From positions 4,296,001 to 4,360,000 of the forward strand of contig NZ_LT838813.1 of assembly GCF_900176595.1 (NCBI RefSeq): a DNA stretch of 64,000 bases. Reading direction: 5' to 3'. This DNA is from Aquiflexum balticum DSM 16537 (GTDB taxonomy: Bacteria > Bacteroidota > Bacteroidia > Cytophagales > Cyclobacteriaceae). How positions within the stretch are numbered: position 1 is the stretch's first letter; every line of letters starts with the position of its first letter. A model generated the notes under the pieces. The model was not told where the DNA came from. It did not search any database and worked only from the letters and a program-made list of their open reading frames with translations. This document shows, one piece after another, positions 35,478-44,859 of the stretch. Position numbers and translations under genes: made by a program.

Positions 35478-35851
35478 TTGGGATTAAGGGTTTTAATATA
35501 ATATAGAAACAATAAGCCTGAGAAAAGGTCGAAAATAGCTACACCGGAAGCTAACCAGGAGAACAAGCCACTAAGAACCCCAATTCCAACAGCTACAAAT
35601 GCCCCAAGTTTTTGCATGGCACACCAAAAAACCACAATGGTGCTAGTTTGAGTACTGTAAATTGTATGCAGCATCAAACTTCCGAACAATGCCATAAACA
35701 TCCCAACAATGCCAAATAAGTGGTTTGAAATTGGTAATACCTCTGCCCCAATTATTTTCAGAACAAATGCAGGTATAAAAACCTGAAAAAGGCCAGATAT
35801 GATGGTAATGACAGAAATGGAAACTACGATGAGCGTTAGGTTTTTTTTCAT
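35474..35851 (-). CDS. Small four-helix membrane protein
   Basis: 125 residues with about four hydrophobic helices (residues 5-25, 40-62, 70-92, 98-120). No catalytic motif. Possibly a DUF4345-type protein, but I am unsure. It overlaps the patatin gene by 4 bp, placing it in the lipid operon. Confidence 0.65.
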   Translation of the reverse strand: MKKNLTLIVVSISVITIISGLFQVFIPAFVLKIIGAEVLPISNHLFGIVGMFMALFGSLMLHTIYSTQTSTIVVFWCAMQKLGAFVAVGIGVLSGLFSWLASGVAIFDLFSGLLFLYYIKTLNPK

Positions 35852-35875
35852 GGGATGAATACAAATTTTCTTTTG

Positions 35876-36358
35876 CTATTTCTTTTTGGCTTTGGCAATA
35901 AAAAAATACATGGTTATTCCCCACATTATTGTCAATATAATCCAACGTAAATCATTGAGATACATCCACTCATTCAGTAATTCCTGAAGTGTAGCTTCAT
36001 CGCTTACACCATCAATAAAATGGTTGTTTATCTTTTCGATATAAGCCTGCTGAATAATGACAGGTGCCAATAGTCCGGGAATCCAAGCAATTGGAACCCA
36101 CATCAGAGAGGTTTTCCATTCACTGATAAGCATGATTACGAGACAGACTGCCATAATAGGAATAGTTATAAAAAAGAATTGGGTAGCAAGGGTTGTTTGT
36201 GGAATAATCGCATCATAATAATTCTCCAGATTTAAGGTTGATGGATAATTGGGAAACCAGAAAAAGTGAAGAGACCAGAACATTCCGAGATATATAGACG
36301 CACAGAAGAAAATATATGCATTGCTGAGATCTACAATTGTTTGCTTGATAGGATTCAT
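35876..36358 (-). CDS. Small integral membrane protein, possibly DUF1772-like
   Basis: 160 residues with four predicted transmembrane helices and the segment WMYLNDLRWIILTIMWG near the C-terminus. The W...N..R pattern resembles DUF1772/anthrone-oxygenase-like proteins, but the match is too short to be sure. It is 24 bp upstream of the next operon gene. Confidence 0.6.
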   Translation of the reverse strand: MNPIKQTIVDLSNAYIFFCASIYLGMFWSLHFFWFPNYPSTLNLENYYDAIIPQTTLATQFFFITIPIMAVCLVIMLISEWKTSLMWVPIAWIPGLLAPVIIQQAYIEKINNHFIDGVSDEATLQELLNEWMYLNDLRWIILTIMWGITMYFFIAKAKKK

Positions 36359-36384
36359 AGTGCAGGGAGGGTTTAGATTAGTGG

Positions 36385-37272
36385 TTATCGGATTTTGTAT
36401 TTTTCGTATTCGGTAATAGAGGGATCCGGAAGCCAGTCCTCTCCAAGTCCAAGGTCTATGATACTTTCCAATCCTTCCGGCATTTCCTTTGGAAGCTCAT
36501 CATAAGTCATAAACCAGGATTCAAAATGATCATCAAGGATACCTGTGGTTTTTGGCATAAATACTGTAAAAAATGGATCCGGATTGATATCTATATCCTT
36601 AAGGAAAGAAACATTGGGATGGTCACCTATATATAAGTTGGCTTTAGCTTTTCCAAATAAATTGATCCCTGCTTTGGTATCAAAATAAATGTATGAAGCC
36701 ATGAGCATGTTTCTAAATCTACAATAATTGGTAGCTCCGACTTTCAATCTAATTGAAGGACTTTTAGGTCTTTCAATCTCAATTCTGAAAGCAAACTGTC
36801 CATCTTTTTCATATTGGCTGCTTATGGTTGTCTCTGTAATCTTAAAATCCAAGTTGGCAATATGCTTGGGCATGCCCCATATTCCTTTTCCACCTTTTAC
36901 AGATACTTCCGAGCTTACCGGTAAATCAAGGATAAATTGGCCTGTCCCATATTTTTTGAGCATCATGGAATTAAGGATACGGGGCGCGGGTTTGGCACCT
37001 TTGGTACAACCTATTGCAATGCTGTATTCAATATATTTGCCGATACTGGTTTCCACATAGTCTATTACAGTGATCAAAAGCGCAGCTTTTCCATTTGGCA
37101 ATTTCAAGGCATGAATTTCATTTCCTGGTAGCAGTGCATTGGCTTTTTCCCAGTCACAGGTAAATCCCGCCATTATCGCCGGTGAATTACGAGCACTGAC
37201 GGGCATTTGATAAGGTATTCCATCTACCAGAGCGTATCTGCCCTCATATTGTTTGATCCTTTTAGGTGGCAT
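36385..37272 (-). CDS. Acetoacetate decarboxylase family protein
   Basis: 295 residues. The ADC-fold signature VSVKGGKGIWGMPKHIANL lies near residue 122 and contains candidate Schiff-base lysines. The beginning GIPYQMPVSARNSPAIM also fits the family. Members decarboxylate beta-keto acids through an imine, but many homologues are not true decarboxylases (some are aldolases or hydratases). In this operon the substrate is likely a keto-lipid product of the GMC oxidoreductase; that is inference. Confidence 0.82.
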   Translation of the reverse strand: MPPKRIKQYEGRYALVDGIPYQMPVSARNSPAIMAGFTCDWEKANALLPGNEIHALKLPNGKAALLITVIDYVETSIGKYIEYSIAIGCTKGAKPAPRILNSMMLKKYGTGQFILDLPVSSEVSVKGGKGIWGMPKHIANLDFKITETTISSQYEKDGQFAFRIEIERPKSPSIRLKVGATNYCRFRNMLMASYIYFDTKAGINLFGKAKANLYIGDHPNVSFLKDIDINPDPFFTVFMPKTTGILDDHFESWFMTYDELPKEMPEGLESIIDLGLGEDWLPDPSITEYEKYKIR

Positions 37273-37284
37273 AATTTTTTCATA

Positions 37285-38304
37285 TTAAGGCTTGTTTAGT
37301 TCAGCAATCATAAGCGGAAATACATCTATATGGGAATTTTTGCCAAAAAACACATCCAAATGGCTATACTCTTCCAATAGATACAACCGGTGGACTCCAG
37401 GATCCAACCTCTCTAAGTACTCAAAAGTGTTTTTTTGACTTTCAGGGAGAAAACAAAGGTTTTTTATCCCTCCGAACAGAGCAATTCTTGCATCGGTATT
37501 GAAATCTTCAGGGGCATAAGAAGTCCCGTTTTTTTTATTTTTTGGAACCAAAACACCTTTGTTTATACATGCCCTGATATGCTTAAAAAATGACAAAGGA
37601 ACTTCCGCAAACTCATGCTGAATCCATTCTTTGGTTTCATCATTTAAATTCTTCAAAAGCCATAATGCCGGAAAACCTGATCCATAGGTAAAGCTGACAA
37701 ATTTCCCTACCATTGTATCATCCTCAGGATGTGTAACTTTCACCAGTTTCCTAAGTATTTTGGTTTTAAAATCAGGTGCTTCCATGCCCCATTGGGGATT
37801 GAGGTAATCAAACAATGTATTTACAATAGGTACCAAGAATTTCAATTTAAATACCGACCATTTTGGAACAACTGGATGAAGAGAAACGGCATTACTGATG
37901 ATGGTTTTGACTTCGGGTACCAATCCCATAGAAACAGAAATCATAAAACTGGTACTACCCTGACAATGAATGATAGCTTTGATTTCCTTATACCCTGTCA
38001 ATTCCACGATTTTTTTGACGGCTGCAGGATGGTCATTTTTAGCTACCACATCCAAGTCCCATTCATTGGGTTCCAAATCAATGCTTGCTCTCCAGTTTTC
38101 CAGCCAGACGTCATATCCATCTTCTGCCAAGAACTGAATGATATTTTTATCAGTTGGGGCATTAAAAATATTTGCCCTAACCCCTGCCCCATGCACCAAT
38201 AAAACCGGTCCTTTGGTAGGAGGATTATTGGATTTGAAATGCCAAAGATTCAATGGAAATCCATCCAATGCTTTAAAGTCTATAATTTCAAATTTATCCA
38301 TCAT
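37285..38304 (-). CDS. Alpha/beta-fold hydrolase
   Basis: 339 residues. The HGAG oxyanion motif (VLLVHGAGVRANIF) lies near residue 35, and the nucleophile elbow HCQGSTSF near residue 113 provides Ser. WLENWRASIDL resembles PHA-synthase and sterol-ester-lipase-like hydrolases. No signal peptide. This is the first gene of the seven-gene operon. Elsewhere hydrolases of this kind are, as I recall, fused to a GMC oxidoreductase; here the two are separate genes of one operon. Confidence 0.83.
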   Translation of the reverse strand: MMDKFEIIDFKALDGFPLNLWHFKSNNPPTKGPVLLVHGAGVRANIFNAPTDKNIIQFLAEDGYDVWLENWRASIDLEPNEWDLDVVAKNDHPAAVKKIVELTGYKEIKAIIHCQGSTSFMISVSMGLVPEVKTIISNAVSLHPVVPKWSVFKLKFLVPIVNTLFDYLNPQWGMEAPDFKTKILRKLVKVTHPEDDTMVGKFVSFTYGSGFPALWLLKNLNDETKEWIQHEFAEVPLSFFKHIRACINKGVLVPKNKKNGTSYAPEDFNTDARIALFGGIKNLCFLPESQKNTFEYLERLDPGVHRLYLLEEYSHLDVFFGKNSHIDVFPLMIAELNKP

Positions 38305-38706
38305 ATAATTTTAAAAACCACCATTAAATTAATATAAAAAATTGTTTATTGCTTGAGATACCTTCTTTAATATTTAAGTGGATCTAAAAAACCAAGATCA
38401 AAATTTAAGGATTTTGAAGAGTAAATCCTTATTTTTCCACACATTTTTAAGTCCTCACGGGCTAAATGGTTAAACAGCTATGGGTGATTTCCTGCTTGTT
38501 TTGCTCAAAGATCAAAAAGAGTTAAACTAACAATTTATTTTTAAAATGATTTTACAGGCAATAAAAAATATTTCACATATTATATTTTGTATTGTAAGTA
38601 TTTTTGCAAAAATAATTTGGATATAAATTTATTTTTACCTTATTTTCAATCAGTTAATTCACCCAACAATATTGAAATTTAGTCACCCTCTAATATCAAT
38701 AACTGC
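38305..38706. other. 402-bp AT-rich divergent promoter region
   Basis: It separates the lipid operon (minus) from a small exported protein gene (plus), so promoters in both directions are expected. A TAnnTTTG match (TATTTTTG) occurs at 38599-38606 for the plus strand but is about 100 bp from the gene. No repeat, hairpin or ORF of note. Confidence 0.5.
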
Positions 38707-39210
38707 ATGAAAAAATTATTGAAAAGCCTCTTTGCTTTTATGATTCTGGTTAGTATAACAGGTTACCCTCAATTATCAATTGCACAATCCTTGGCCCCTT
38801 TTCCGGCAAAGTATTCTTTTGTGAATGAATTAGAAAAAAGTAATTTATCCTTAGAGGGAATCAGTATAAACGAGATTCTTATCCCATCTGCAAACAGTCA
38901 ATATTCAAAAGCCGATCTTATTCCGATTCCTTTTGAGAATATTTCAAACACACTTGGAAATCTTGGATTTGAAAAAAAGCATCTGTTAATGGTAAGCATT
39001 TTTTTATCAGTATTTTTTCTTGTTTTGTCACATAAAAACAGGTTCGAAACTGAGATCTATGAATTCTATCACAGGAGCGAATCTGGAGCCGTTCTATTTG
39101 AAAATATTGAAATGGCAAAGTCACATGAATTTAAAAGTTATTTGTCCAAACTCTTAAAAGTTTTTGGCCTGATAGCAGTATTTACAAGTCTAGTTTTGGT
39201 TATTTTTTAA
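38707..39210 (+). CDS. Small exported/membrane protein of unknown function
   Basis: 167 residues. An N-terminal signal peptide (to about residue 27, ending IAQS) is followed by a short soluble stretch, then two transmembrane helices (about 98-115 and 150-167). No recognised domain. Preceded by a long AT-rich leader and followed by a terminator hairpin, so it is monocistronic. Confidence 0.6.
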   Translation: MKKLLKSLFAFMILVSITGYPQLSIAQSLAPFPAKYSFVNELEKSNLSLEGISINEILIPSANSQYSKADLIPIPFENISNTLGNLGFEKKHLLMVSIFLSVFFLVLSHKNRFETEIYEFYHRSESGAVLFENIEMAKSHEFKSYLSKLLKVFGLIAVFTSLVLVIF

Positions 39211-39285
39211 TGTAAAGGAATTGTTCAATTGTCAGGGATTGTAATAATACTTTGAAAGGTTATATTTTTTTATCATAATTGGTGG

Positions 39286-39313
39286 AAAGGCTTACTGTAG
39301 AAATACAGTAGCC
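39286..39313 (+). terminator. Rho-independent terminator
   Basis: AAAGGCTTACTGTA and TACAGTAGCCTTT pair with a single bulge around a 2-4 nt loop, followed by a run of T. It lies about 75 bp past the stop of the small exported protein gene. Confidence 0.75.
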
Positions 39314-39425
39314 TTTTTTCCTTTATATACCTTTCCTTCCATTATTTAATTGAGAATTGTTTTCAGTATTTTTTATCTTACAAACCTTGCTCTTATATTT
39401 AAATCTGATTTCAAACAAAAAACCT

Positions 39426-40574
39426 ATGACCAGAAAAATAAATGCAGCCATTGTTGGGACCGGCTTTATAGGTCCTGCCCACCTGGAAGCACTTAGAAGG
39501 CTCCCAAATGTAGATGTTGTTGCTCTTTGTGAAGTAAATATTGAATTGGCAAAAGAAAAGGCTGAAATTCTAGGAATTCCCAATGCCTATACTTTTGAGG
39601 AAATGCTTCAAAGACCGGAAATTGATGTGGTACATATTTGCACACCCAACTTCCTGCATTTTTCCCAATCAAAAGCAGCGTTATTGGCAGGAAAGCATGT
39701 AGTGTGCGAAAAACCACTGGCCACCAAAATTGAAGAAGCTATTGAATTGGTTGCCCTGGCAAAAGAAAAGGGATTGGTGAATGCTGTTCATTTCAATTTG
39801 CGTTATTATCCCATGGTGCGTCAAATGAAAACCATGAGAGAAAAAGGTGATTTGGGAGAAATTTACAGTATCATGGGATCTTATCTTCAGGATTGGCTTT
39901 TTCTACAGACAGACTATAACTGGAGACTGGAACCCGATAAATCCGGTGACTCCAGGGCGATTGCAGATATCGGCTCTCATTTATTGGATTTGACAGAGTA
40001 TGTAACCGGTCTTAAAGTGACAGAAGTTATGTCAGATTTTTCTACTGTCCACAAAACCAGACTAAAGCCACTAAAAGCCATTGAGACATATTCTGATTCA
40101 AAACTTAATAAGGAAGACTACCAGGAAGTACCCATAAATACAGAAGATCATGCTACAGTGATGTTGCGTTTTGACAATGGCAATAAAGGTTCAGTTACAG
40201 TCTCACAAGTCAATGCCGGACGTAAAAACAGATTGAACATTGAAATTGCAGGTTCCAAAGCCAATTTTGAGTGGTGTTCTGAGCGACCCAATGAAATGTG
40301 GATAGGGAAAAGAGAAACAGCCAATCAACATCTCATGAAAGATCCTTCCTTATTTACCAAAGAAGCTGCCGGACTGATCAGTTTTCCCGGAGGACACAAT
40401 GAAGGTTTTCCGGATACTTCCAAACAAATGTTCAAAGAAGTATATGCAGCCGTTCGGGAAGGTAAACAACCGGAAAAACCATCCTTCCCAACTTTCAAGG
40501 ATGGAATGAGGGAATTGTTAATTTGTGAAAGAATCATCGAAAGCCACAGAAAACAAGCATGGGTGAAGATTTAA
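39426..40574 (+). CDS. Gfo/Idh/MocA family oxidoreductase
   Basis: 382 residues from the ATG at 39426. A longer ORF beginning at 39357 would add a hydrophobic stretch encoded by leader DNA and break the usual N-terminus, so I reject it. The Rossmann motif AAIVGTGFIGPAH is at residues 6-18 and the EKP motif CEKPLATK near residue 95. Cytoplasmic; an NAD(P)-dependent sugar or inositol-type dehydrogenase of unknown substrate. Confidence 0.9.
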   Translation: MTRKINAAIVGTGFIGPAHLEALRRLPNVDVVALCEVNIELAKEKAEILGIPNAYTFEEMLQRPEIDVVHICTPNFLHFSQSKAALLAGKHVVCEKPLATKIEEAIELVALAKEKGLVNAVHFNLRYYPMVRQMKTMREKGDLGEIYSIMGSYLQDWLFLQTDYNWRLEPDKSGDSRAIADIGSHLLDLTEYVTGLKVTEVMSDFSTVHKTRLKPLKAIETYSDSKLNKEDYQEVPINTEDHATVMLRFDNGNKGSVTVSQVNAGRKNRLNIEIAGSKANFEWCSERPNEMWIGKRETANQHLMKDPSLFTKEAAGLISFPGGHNEGFPDTSKQMFKEVYAAVREGKQPEKPSFPTFKDGMRELLICERIIESHRKQAWVKI

Positions 40575-40639
40575 AATCTGATTTCACAACCAATAATTAT
40601 ATTTTGAGTTAATCTTATCAAACAAAAAATCAAATAACC

Positions 40640-41155
40640 ATGAAAAACAAGATTTTTGCAAAGGTCAGTATCATGACAATGACCTTTGCCTTAATAGCTG
40701 CATTGGCTATTGCGCAAGACGATAAGCCAAGTCCTGCCAGAACTGCAGAAGGCACAATCAAAGGTGCCAAAATCACCATCAATTACAGCAGTCCTGCTGT
40801 CAAGGGCCGGGTCATTTGGGGAGATTTGGTTCCGCTTGGACAAGTTTGGCGAGCAGGTGCTAATGATGCAACTACATTCGAAACTTCAAAAGACATTAAA
40901 GTTCAAGGAAAAACCTTACCAGCCGGAAAATATTCCATTTTCATTATTCCTAATGAGGGTGAGTCCACTTTGATTTTCAATAAAGTCGCCAAACAATGGG
41001 GTGCATATTCCTATGATGAGAGTCAGGATGCACTCCGTGTTAGCATCCCTTCCAATATGGGAGACAAACTGGAGGAACGGTTGGTTTATGAAGTGAAATC
41101 TGATGGAGTAGAAATGCGATGGGAGTATTACAAAAGTTTTGCAAAAATTGAATAA
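40640..41155 (+). CDS. DUF2911 exported protein
   Basis: 171 residues with a signal peptide (to about residue 25, ending AIAQ). The mature part is one DUF2911 domain: ITINYSSPAVKGRVIWG, PLGQVWRAGANDATTF and LPAGKYSIFIIPN. Common in Bacteroidota, periplasmic, function unknown. Monocistronic, closed by a strong terminator 20 bp after the stop. Confidence 0.9.
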   Translation: MKNKIFAKVSIMTMTFALIAALAIAQDDKPSPARTAEGTIKGAKITINYSSPAVKGRVIWGDLVPLGQVWRAGANDATTFETSKDIKVQGKTLPAGKYSIFIIPNEGESTLIFNKVAKQWGAYSYDESQDALRVSIPSNMGDKLEERLVYEVKSDGVEMRWEYYKSFAKIE

Positions 41156-41176
41156 TACATTATCTGAATAATTAGC

Positions 41177-41206
41177 AACCACTGATTCTTTTCAGAATCA
41201 GTGGTT
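41177..41206 (+). terminator. Strong Rho-independent terminator
   Basis: AACCACTGATTCT and its perfect 13-bp complement AGAATCAGTGGTT enclose a 4-nt loop, with a T-run after. It ends the DUF2911 transcript. It also sits only 24 bp before the best available start of hrpB. Confidence 0.92.
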
Positions 41207-41229
41207 TTTTGTTTTTAAACCATAATTCA

Positions 41230-43719
41230 TTGAACATCAACCCAAAAACATTTGATCTCCCTATCGTGGAAATCATTGATGAGGTAAAAGGGAAACTGGC
41301 AGAATCCAATACACTCATAGTCAATGCTCCTCCCGGTGCAGGGAAAAGTACTTTGTTGCCCCTTACCCTATTGGATGAACCATTTTTGAAAGGGAAAAAA
41401 ATTCTGATGCTCGAACCGAGAAGGTTGGCAGCCAAAACCATAGCCTGGAGAATGGCCGATTTATTGGGAGAAAAAACAGGAGAGACCATCGGATACAGGA
41501 TCAGGTTTGAAAATCAGATTTCTGAACTGACCCGCTTGGAAGTTCTTACCGAAGGTATACTGACCCGGATGCTTCATTATGACAATGCCTTGGAAAATGT
41601 AGGGCTGGTTATTTTTGATGAATTTCATGAGAGGAACATCCATGCGGATGTTGCCATGGCACTTTGCAGGGAAGTACAGCAGGTTTTAAGACCAAATCTG
41701 AGGATTTTGGTGATGTCTGCGACTTTGGACATGCCGCAGCTTCAGGTTTTGTTGAATGCACCTGCCATAAAAAGTGAGGGTAAAATTTATCCTGTGGAGT
41801 TTCATTATACTGGAGATTTTGATTTGTTTCTAATGCCCGAAATGGTAGCCAACACCGTGATCAATGCAGCTAAAAACCAACTAGGTGATATCTTGGTTTT
41901 TTTGCCCGGGCAAGGAGAAATAAAAAAAACAGAGGCAATTTTAAAAAAGCATCTAGCTGAATTCGCCATTCACCCACTTTATGGACAATTGAATCCTGTA
42001 GCTCAGCATCAGGCTCTTTTCCCAAATAAAAAGGGTAAAAGAAAGGTGGTTTTGGCCACATCCATAGCTGAGACGAGTCTGACAATTGAAGGAGTTTCTA
42101 TCGTTGTGGATTGCGGATTTGGGAGAACTTCAAAGTTTAATCCCCGAACAGGCTTATCAAAATTGGAGACCATAAGGATTTCAAAGGATTCAGCTGATCA
42201 GAGGGCCGGCAGGGCCGGTCGATTAGGCCCAGGACATTGTTACAGGATGTGGTCATCCTTCACACAGTCACAAATGGCAGCATATAGGACGCCTGAAATT
42301 CTGGAAGCTGACCTTGCATTTTTGGTTCTTGATATGGCCATATGGGGAAATAAAAATATCAAAGAGCTGACTTGGCTTACTCCCCCACCATTGGGAACCG
42401 TTTCTCAAGCAATGGACTTGTTGCATGAAATCAACGTCCTGGAAAATGGGAAATTAACCGCCCATGGTGAAAAGGTTCATCAGATTCCTGCCCATCCAAG
42501 AATAGCACATATGCTGATTATAGCGCAAGAAATGGGGAAAGCAGCATTAGCGACCGATATAGCGGCTCTTTTGGAAGAAAGAGATCCATTAGAATCGGAC
42601 ATAGGCGTCGACATCAATTTGAGAATTGAAGGGCTTAGAAGAGCAAGAAGGGAAAATCTATCTATAAAAGGATTCAATAAAATTGAAAAGGTTTGTAGAC
42701 AATATAGGAAAATGTTAAAAGTCGAGACGGACAACAGTACTGTAGATGCATTTGATACAGGATTGCTGATTGCTTATGCTTACCCTGAGAGAATCGCAAG
42801 TGCAAGGCCGGGTAATAATGCACAGTTTCAGATGGCAAACGGAAAGATTGCCATGATGGGTCATAAGGATGACCTGGCTGATGAATCCTGGATTGCGATA
42901 TCACACGTGGATGCAAGAGATGGAATTGGGAAGATTTTTATGGCTTCTCCTTTGGACCCTAAGGATTTACTGCCCATGATAAAGGAAAAAAGAATCGTAA
43001 AATGGGACAAAAAAGATGGTGAATTAAAAACCCAAAAAAACATCTGTATTGGATCAATAATACTCAAATCAGTTCCCATAACTGATGTTTCTAAAGAAGA
43101 AGTTTTTCAGGCAATTTTATCAGAATTAAAATCAGAAGGTCATCTGATGTTGAATTTCAATGATGAGGTACAGCAACTTCAAAACAGGGTCAATTCCTTA
43201 AAGGGATGGAATCCAGACCAGAATTGGCCTGATTTCAATACAGCTGCACTTTTGGAAAATGCAGCGCTTTGGCTCGGCCCATACCTTGATGGTGTCAAAA
43301 ATGAGGAGGACTTGTTTAAACTTGATCTGGAAAATATTCTTTTTCATTTCCTTGATTTTGATAAACAAATATTACTGGAAGAACTTGCCCCTTCGAAAAT
43401 TGAAGTGCCAAGTGGAAGTCATGTCAAAATAACTTACCACAAAGATGCAGGTACTCCGGTATTGGCCGTTAGGCTTCAGGAAGTGTTTGGTTGGTTGGAA
43501 AGCCCAAAAATCAACAATGGCAAACAGTCCCTGTTACTGCATCTGTTGTCCCCGGGTTTTAAACCGGTTCAAGTGACTTCAGATTTGAAAAGTTTTTGGT
43601 CCAATGCCTATTTTGAAGTAAAAAAGGAATTAAAAAGAAGGTATCCAAAACATTTTTGGCCTGAAGATCCATTACAGGCCAAAGGAGTGAAGGGAGTCAA
43701 ACCAAAATCAAAGGAATAA
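41230..43719 (+). CDS. hrpB: ATP-dependent helicase HrpB
   Basis: 829 residues if it starts at the TTG at 41230; no ATG occurs in frame before the Walker A motif, so a non-ATG start is required. DEAH-box motifs are clear: Walker A APPGAGKST near residue 38, DEFHERNIHAD near 130, SATLD near 167, ATSIAETSLTIEG near 278 and QRAGRAGRLGPG near 330. The length and the HrpB-type C-terminal region fit HrpB rather than HrpA. An RNA helicase of poorly defined role. The reading frame begins immediately after a terminator hairpin, so its promoter must lie within or after that hairpin, or some transcripts read through. Confidence 0.88.
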   Translation: MNINPKTFDLPIVEIIDEVKGKLAESNTLIVNAPPGAGKSTLLPLTLLDEPFLKGKKILMLEPRRLAAKTIAWRMADLLGEKTGETIGYRIRFENQISELTRLEVLTEGILTRMLHYDNALENVGLVIFDEFHERNIHADVAMALCREVQQVLRPNLRILVMSATLDMPQLQVLLNAPAIKSEGKIYPVEFHYTGDFDLFLMPEMVANTVINAAKNQLGDILVFLPGQGEIKKTEAILKKHLAEFAIHPLYGQLNPVAQHQALFPNKKGKRKVVLATSIAETSLTIEGVSIVVDCGFGRTSKFNPRTGLSKLETIRISKDSADQRAGRAGRLGPGHCYRMWSSFTQSQMAAYRTPEILEADLAFLVLDMAIWGNKNIKELTWLTPPPLGTVSQAMDLLHEINVLENGKLTAHGEKVHQIPAHPRIAHMLIIAQEMGKAALATDIAALLEERDPLESDIGVDINLRIEGLRRARRENLSIKGFNKIEKVCRQYRKMLKVETDNSTVDAFDTGLLIAYAYPERIASARPGNNAQFQMANGKIAMMGHKDDLADESWIAISHVDARDGIGKIFMASPLDPKDLLPMIKEKRIVKWDKKDGELKTQKNICIGSIILKSVPITDVSKEEVFQAILSELKSEGHLMLNFNDEVQQLQNRVNSLKGWNPDQNWPDFNTAALLENAALWLGPYLDGVKNEEDLFKLDLENILFHFLDFDKQILLEELAPSKIEVPSGSHVKITYHKDAGTPVLAVRLQEVFGWLESPKINNGKQSLLLHLLSPGFKPVQVTSDLKSFWSNAYFEVKKELKRRYPKHFWPEDPLQAKGVKGVKPKSKE

Positions 43720-44033
43720 ATGTGAGGTTGACTTATTTCTTATGAATTCTATAAAGGTTGGACTATTTATTTTAAATGAATTGTGCAAATCTTTTCTTTT
43801 GAAATAATGAAAAACTACTACAATAAATTTCTTTGATGTACCTAAAGGGTATTTGTCGCCATTTTTTTAATCAATTAATCCAATCGAATTGAAACTTCAA
43901 AAATCCCTGCAATCCATTAAGAAAACCAATTTTTAGACGCCGTGGGTTTAAGGTAAATTCAATCAATAAATGGTTTTAGAATTGGCGTTCTTTTCGAAAG
44001 AAAGGGATCTGATTTTCACTTAAACATTGTCCG
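43720..44033. other. 314-bp intergenic region
   Basis: Lies between hrpB and an SDR gene, both on the plus strand. AT-rich; no ORF, repeat or terminator hairpin stands out. It presumably carries the SDR promoter. Confidence 0.45.
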
Positions 44034-44852
44034 ATGAAAGATTTTGCCCTTATAACCGGAGCGAGTCAGGGATTGGGAAAATCCTTTGTTTTGGAATGTG
44101 CCAAAAGAAAAATGGATATACTGATGGTATCCCTTCCCAAATCAGGACTATCTGAACTTAAAGAATTTATAGAAGAGAATTTCGGTGTTTTTATTGATTG
44201 TTTGGAAGTTGATTTAACAGATCCTAATAGCAGTTCTGCACTGATTGAATATGTTAAATGTAAAGAATACCCGGTTTCCTTACTGATCAACAATGCTGGC
44301 TTAGGCGGGAATTTTTATTTCGGGTTGGAAGATTTTTCCCTGTTTGATCGGATGATTCAACTGAATATTAAGGCCTTGACACAGATTACCCATGGAATGA
44401 TTCCCATTTTGGAAAAAAGACAAGCTTCCTATATTCTAAATGTCAGCAGTATGTCCATACATTTTGCCGGCCCTTACAAACAAGTGTATGGTGCTACCAA
44501 ATCATTCATTTTTTACTTCTCCAACAGTCTCTCTATTGAACTTGCAGAAAAAAACATCCATGTTAGTGTTCTTTGCCCGGCCGGAATTAATTCGAATCAA
44601 AAGATGATTAAAATCCATGAACAATGTAATTTTTTTCAAAAGATTTCAATATTGGATCCTGATGAAGTCGCTGAGTATTCCATTAAAAAAACATTGGAAG
44701 GAAAAACCGTAATCATTCCTGGAAAAATAGTCAACCTATATTTTTTATTTTCAAAATTGATACCTTCAAGTATCAAAAGATGGATGATAAACTCAACAAA
44801 TCAGAGATTGATTCGGTCACAGAATACTTTAAAGGAAATTCAAAAAATTTAA
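44034..44852 (+). CDS. Short-chain dehydrogenase/reductase (SDR)
   Basis: 272 residues. The nucleotide-binding TGxxxGxG motif is LITGASQGLG (residues 6-15), NNAG appears near residue 86, and the catalytic YxxxK is YGATK near residue 152, preceded by a Ser in NVSSMS. A classical SDR, NAD(P)(H)-dependent and cytoplasmic; substrate unknown. It converges with the hypothetical gene at 44860 with a 7-bp gap. Confidence 0.9.
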   Translation: MKDFALITGASQGLGKSFVLECAKRKMDILMVSLPKSGLSELKEFIEENFGVFIDCLEVDLTDPNSSSALIEYVKCKEYPVSLLINNAGLGGNFYFGLEDFSLFDRMIQLNIKALTQITHGMIPILEKRQASYILNVSSMSIHFAGPYKQVYGATKSFIFYFSNSLSIELAEKNIHVSVLCPAGINSNQKMIKIHEQCNFFQKISILDPDEVAEYSIKKTLEGKTVIIPGKIVNLYFLFSKLIPSSIKRWMINSTNQRLIRSQNTLKEIQKI

Positions 44853-44859
44853 ATCAGAT

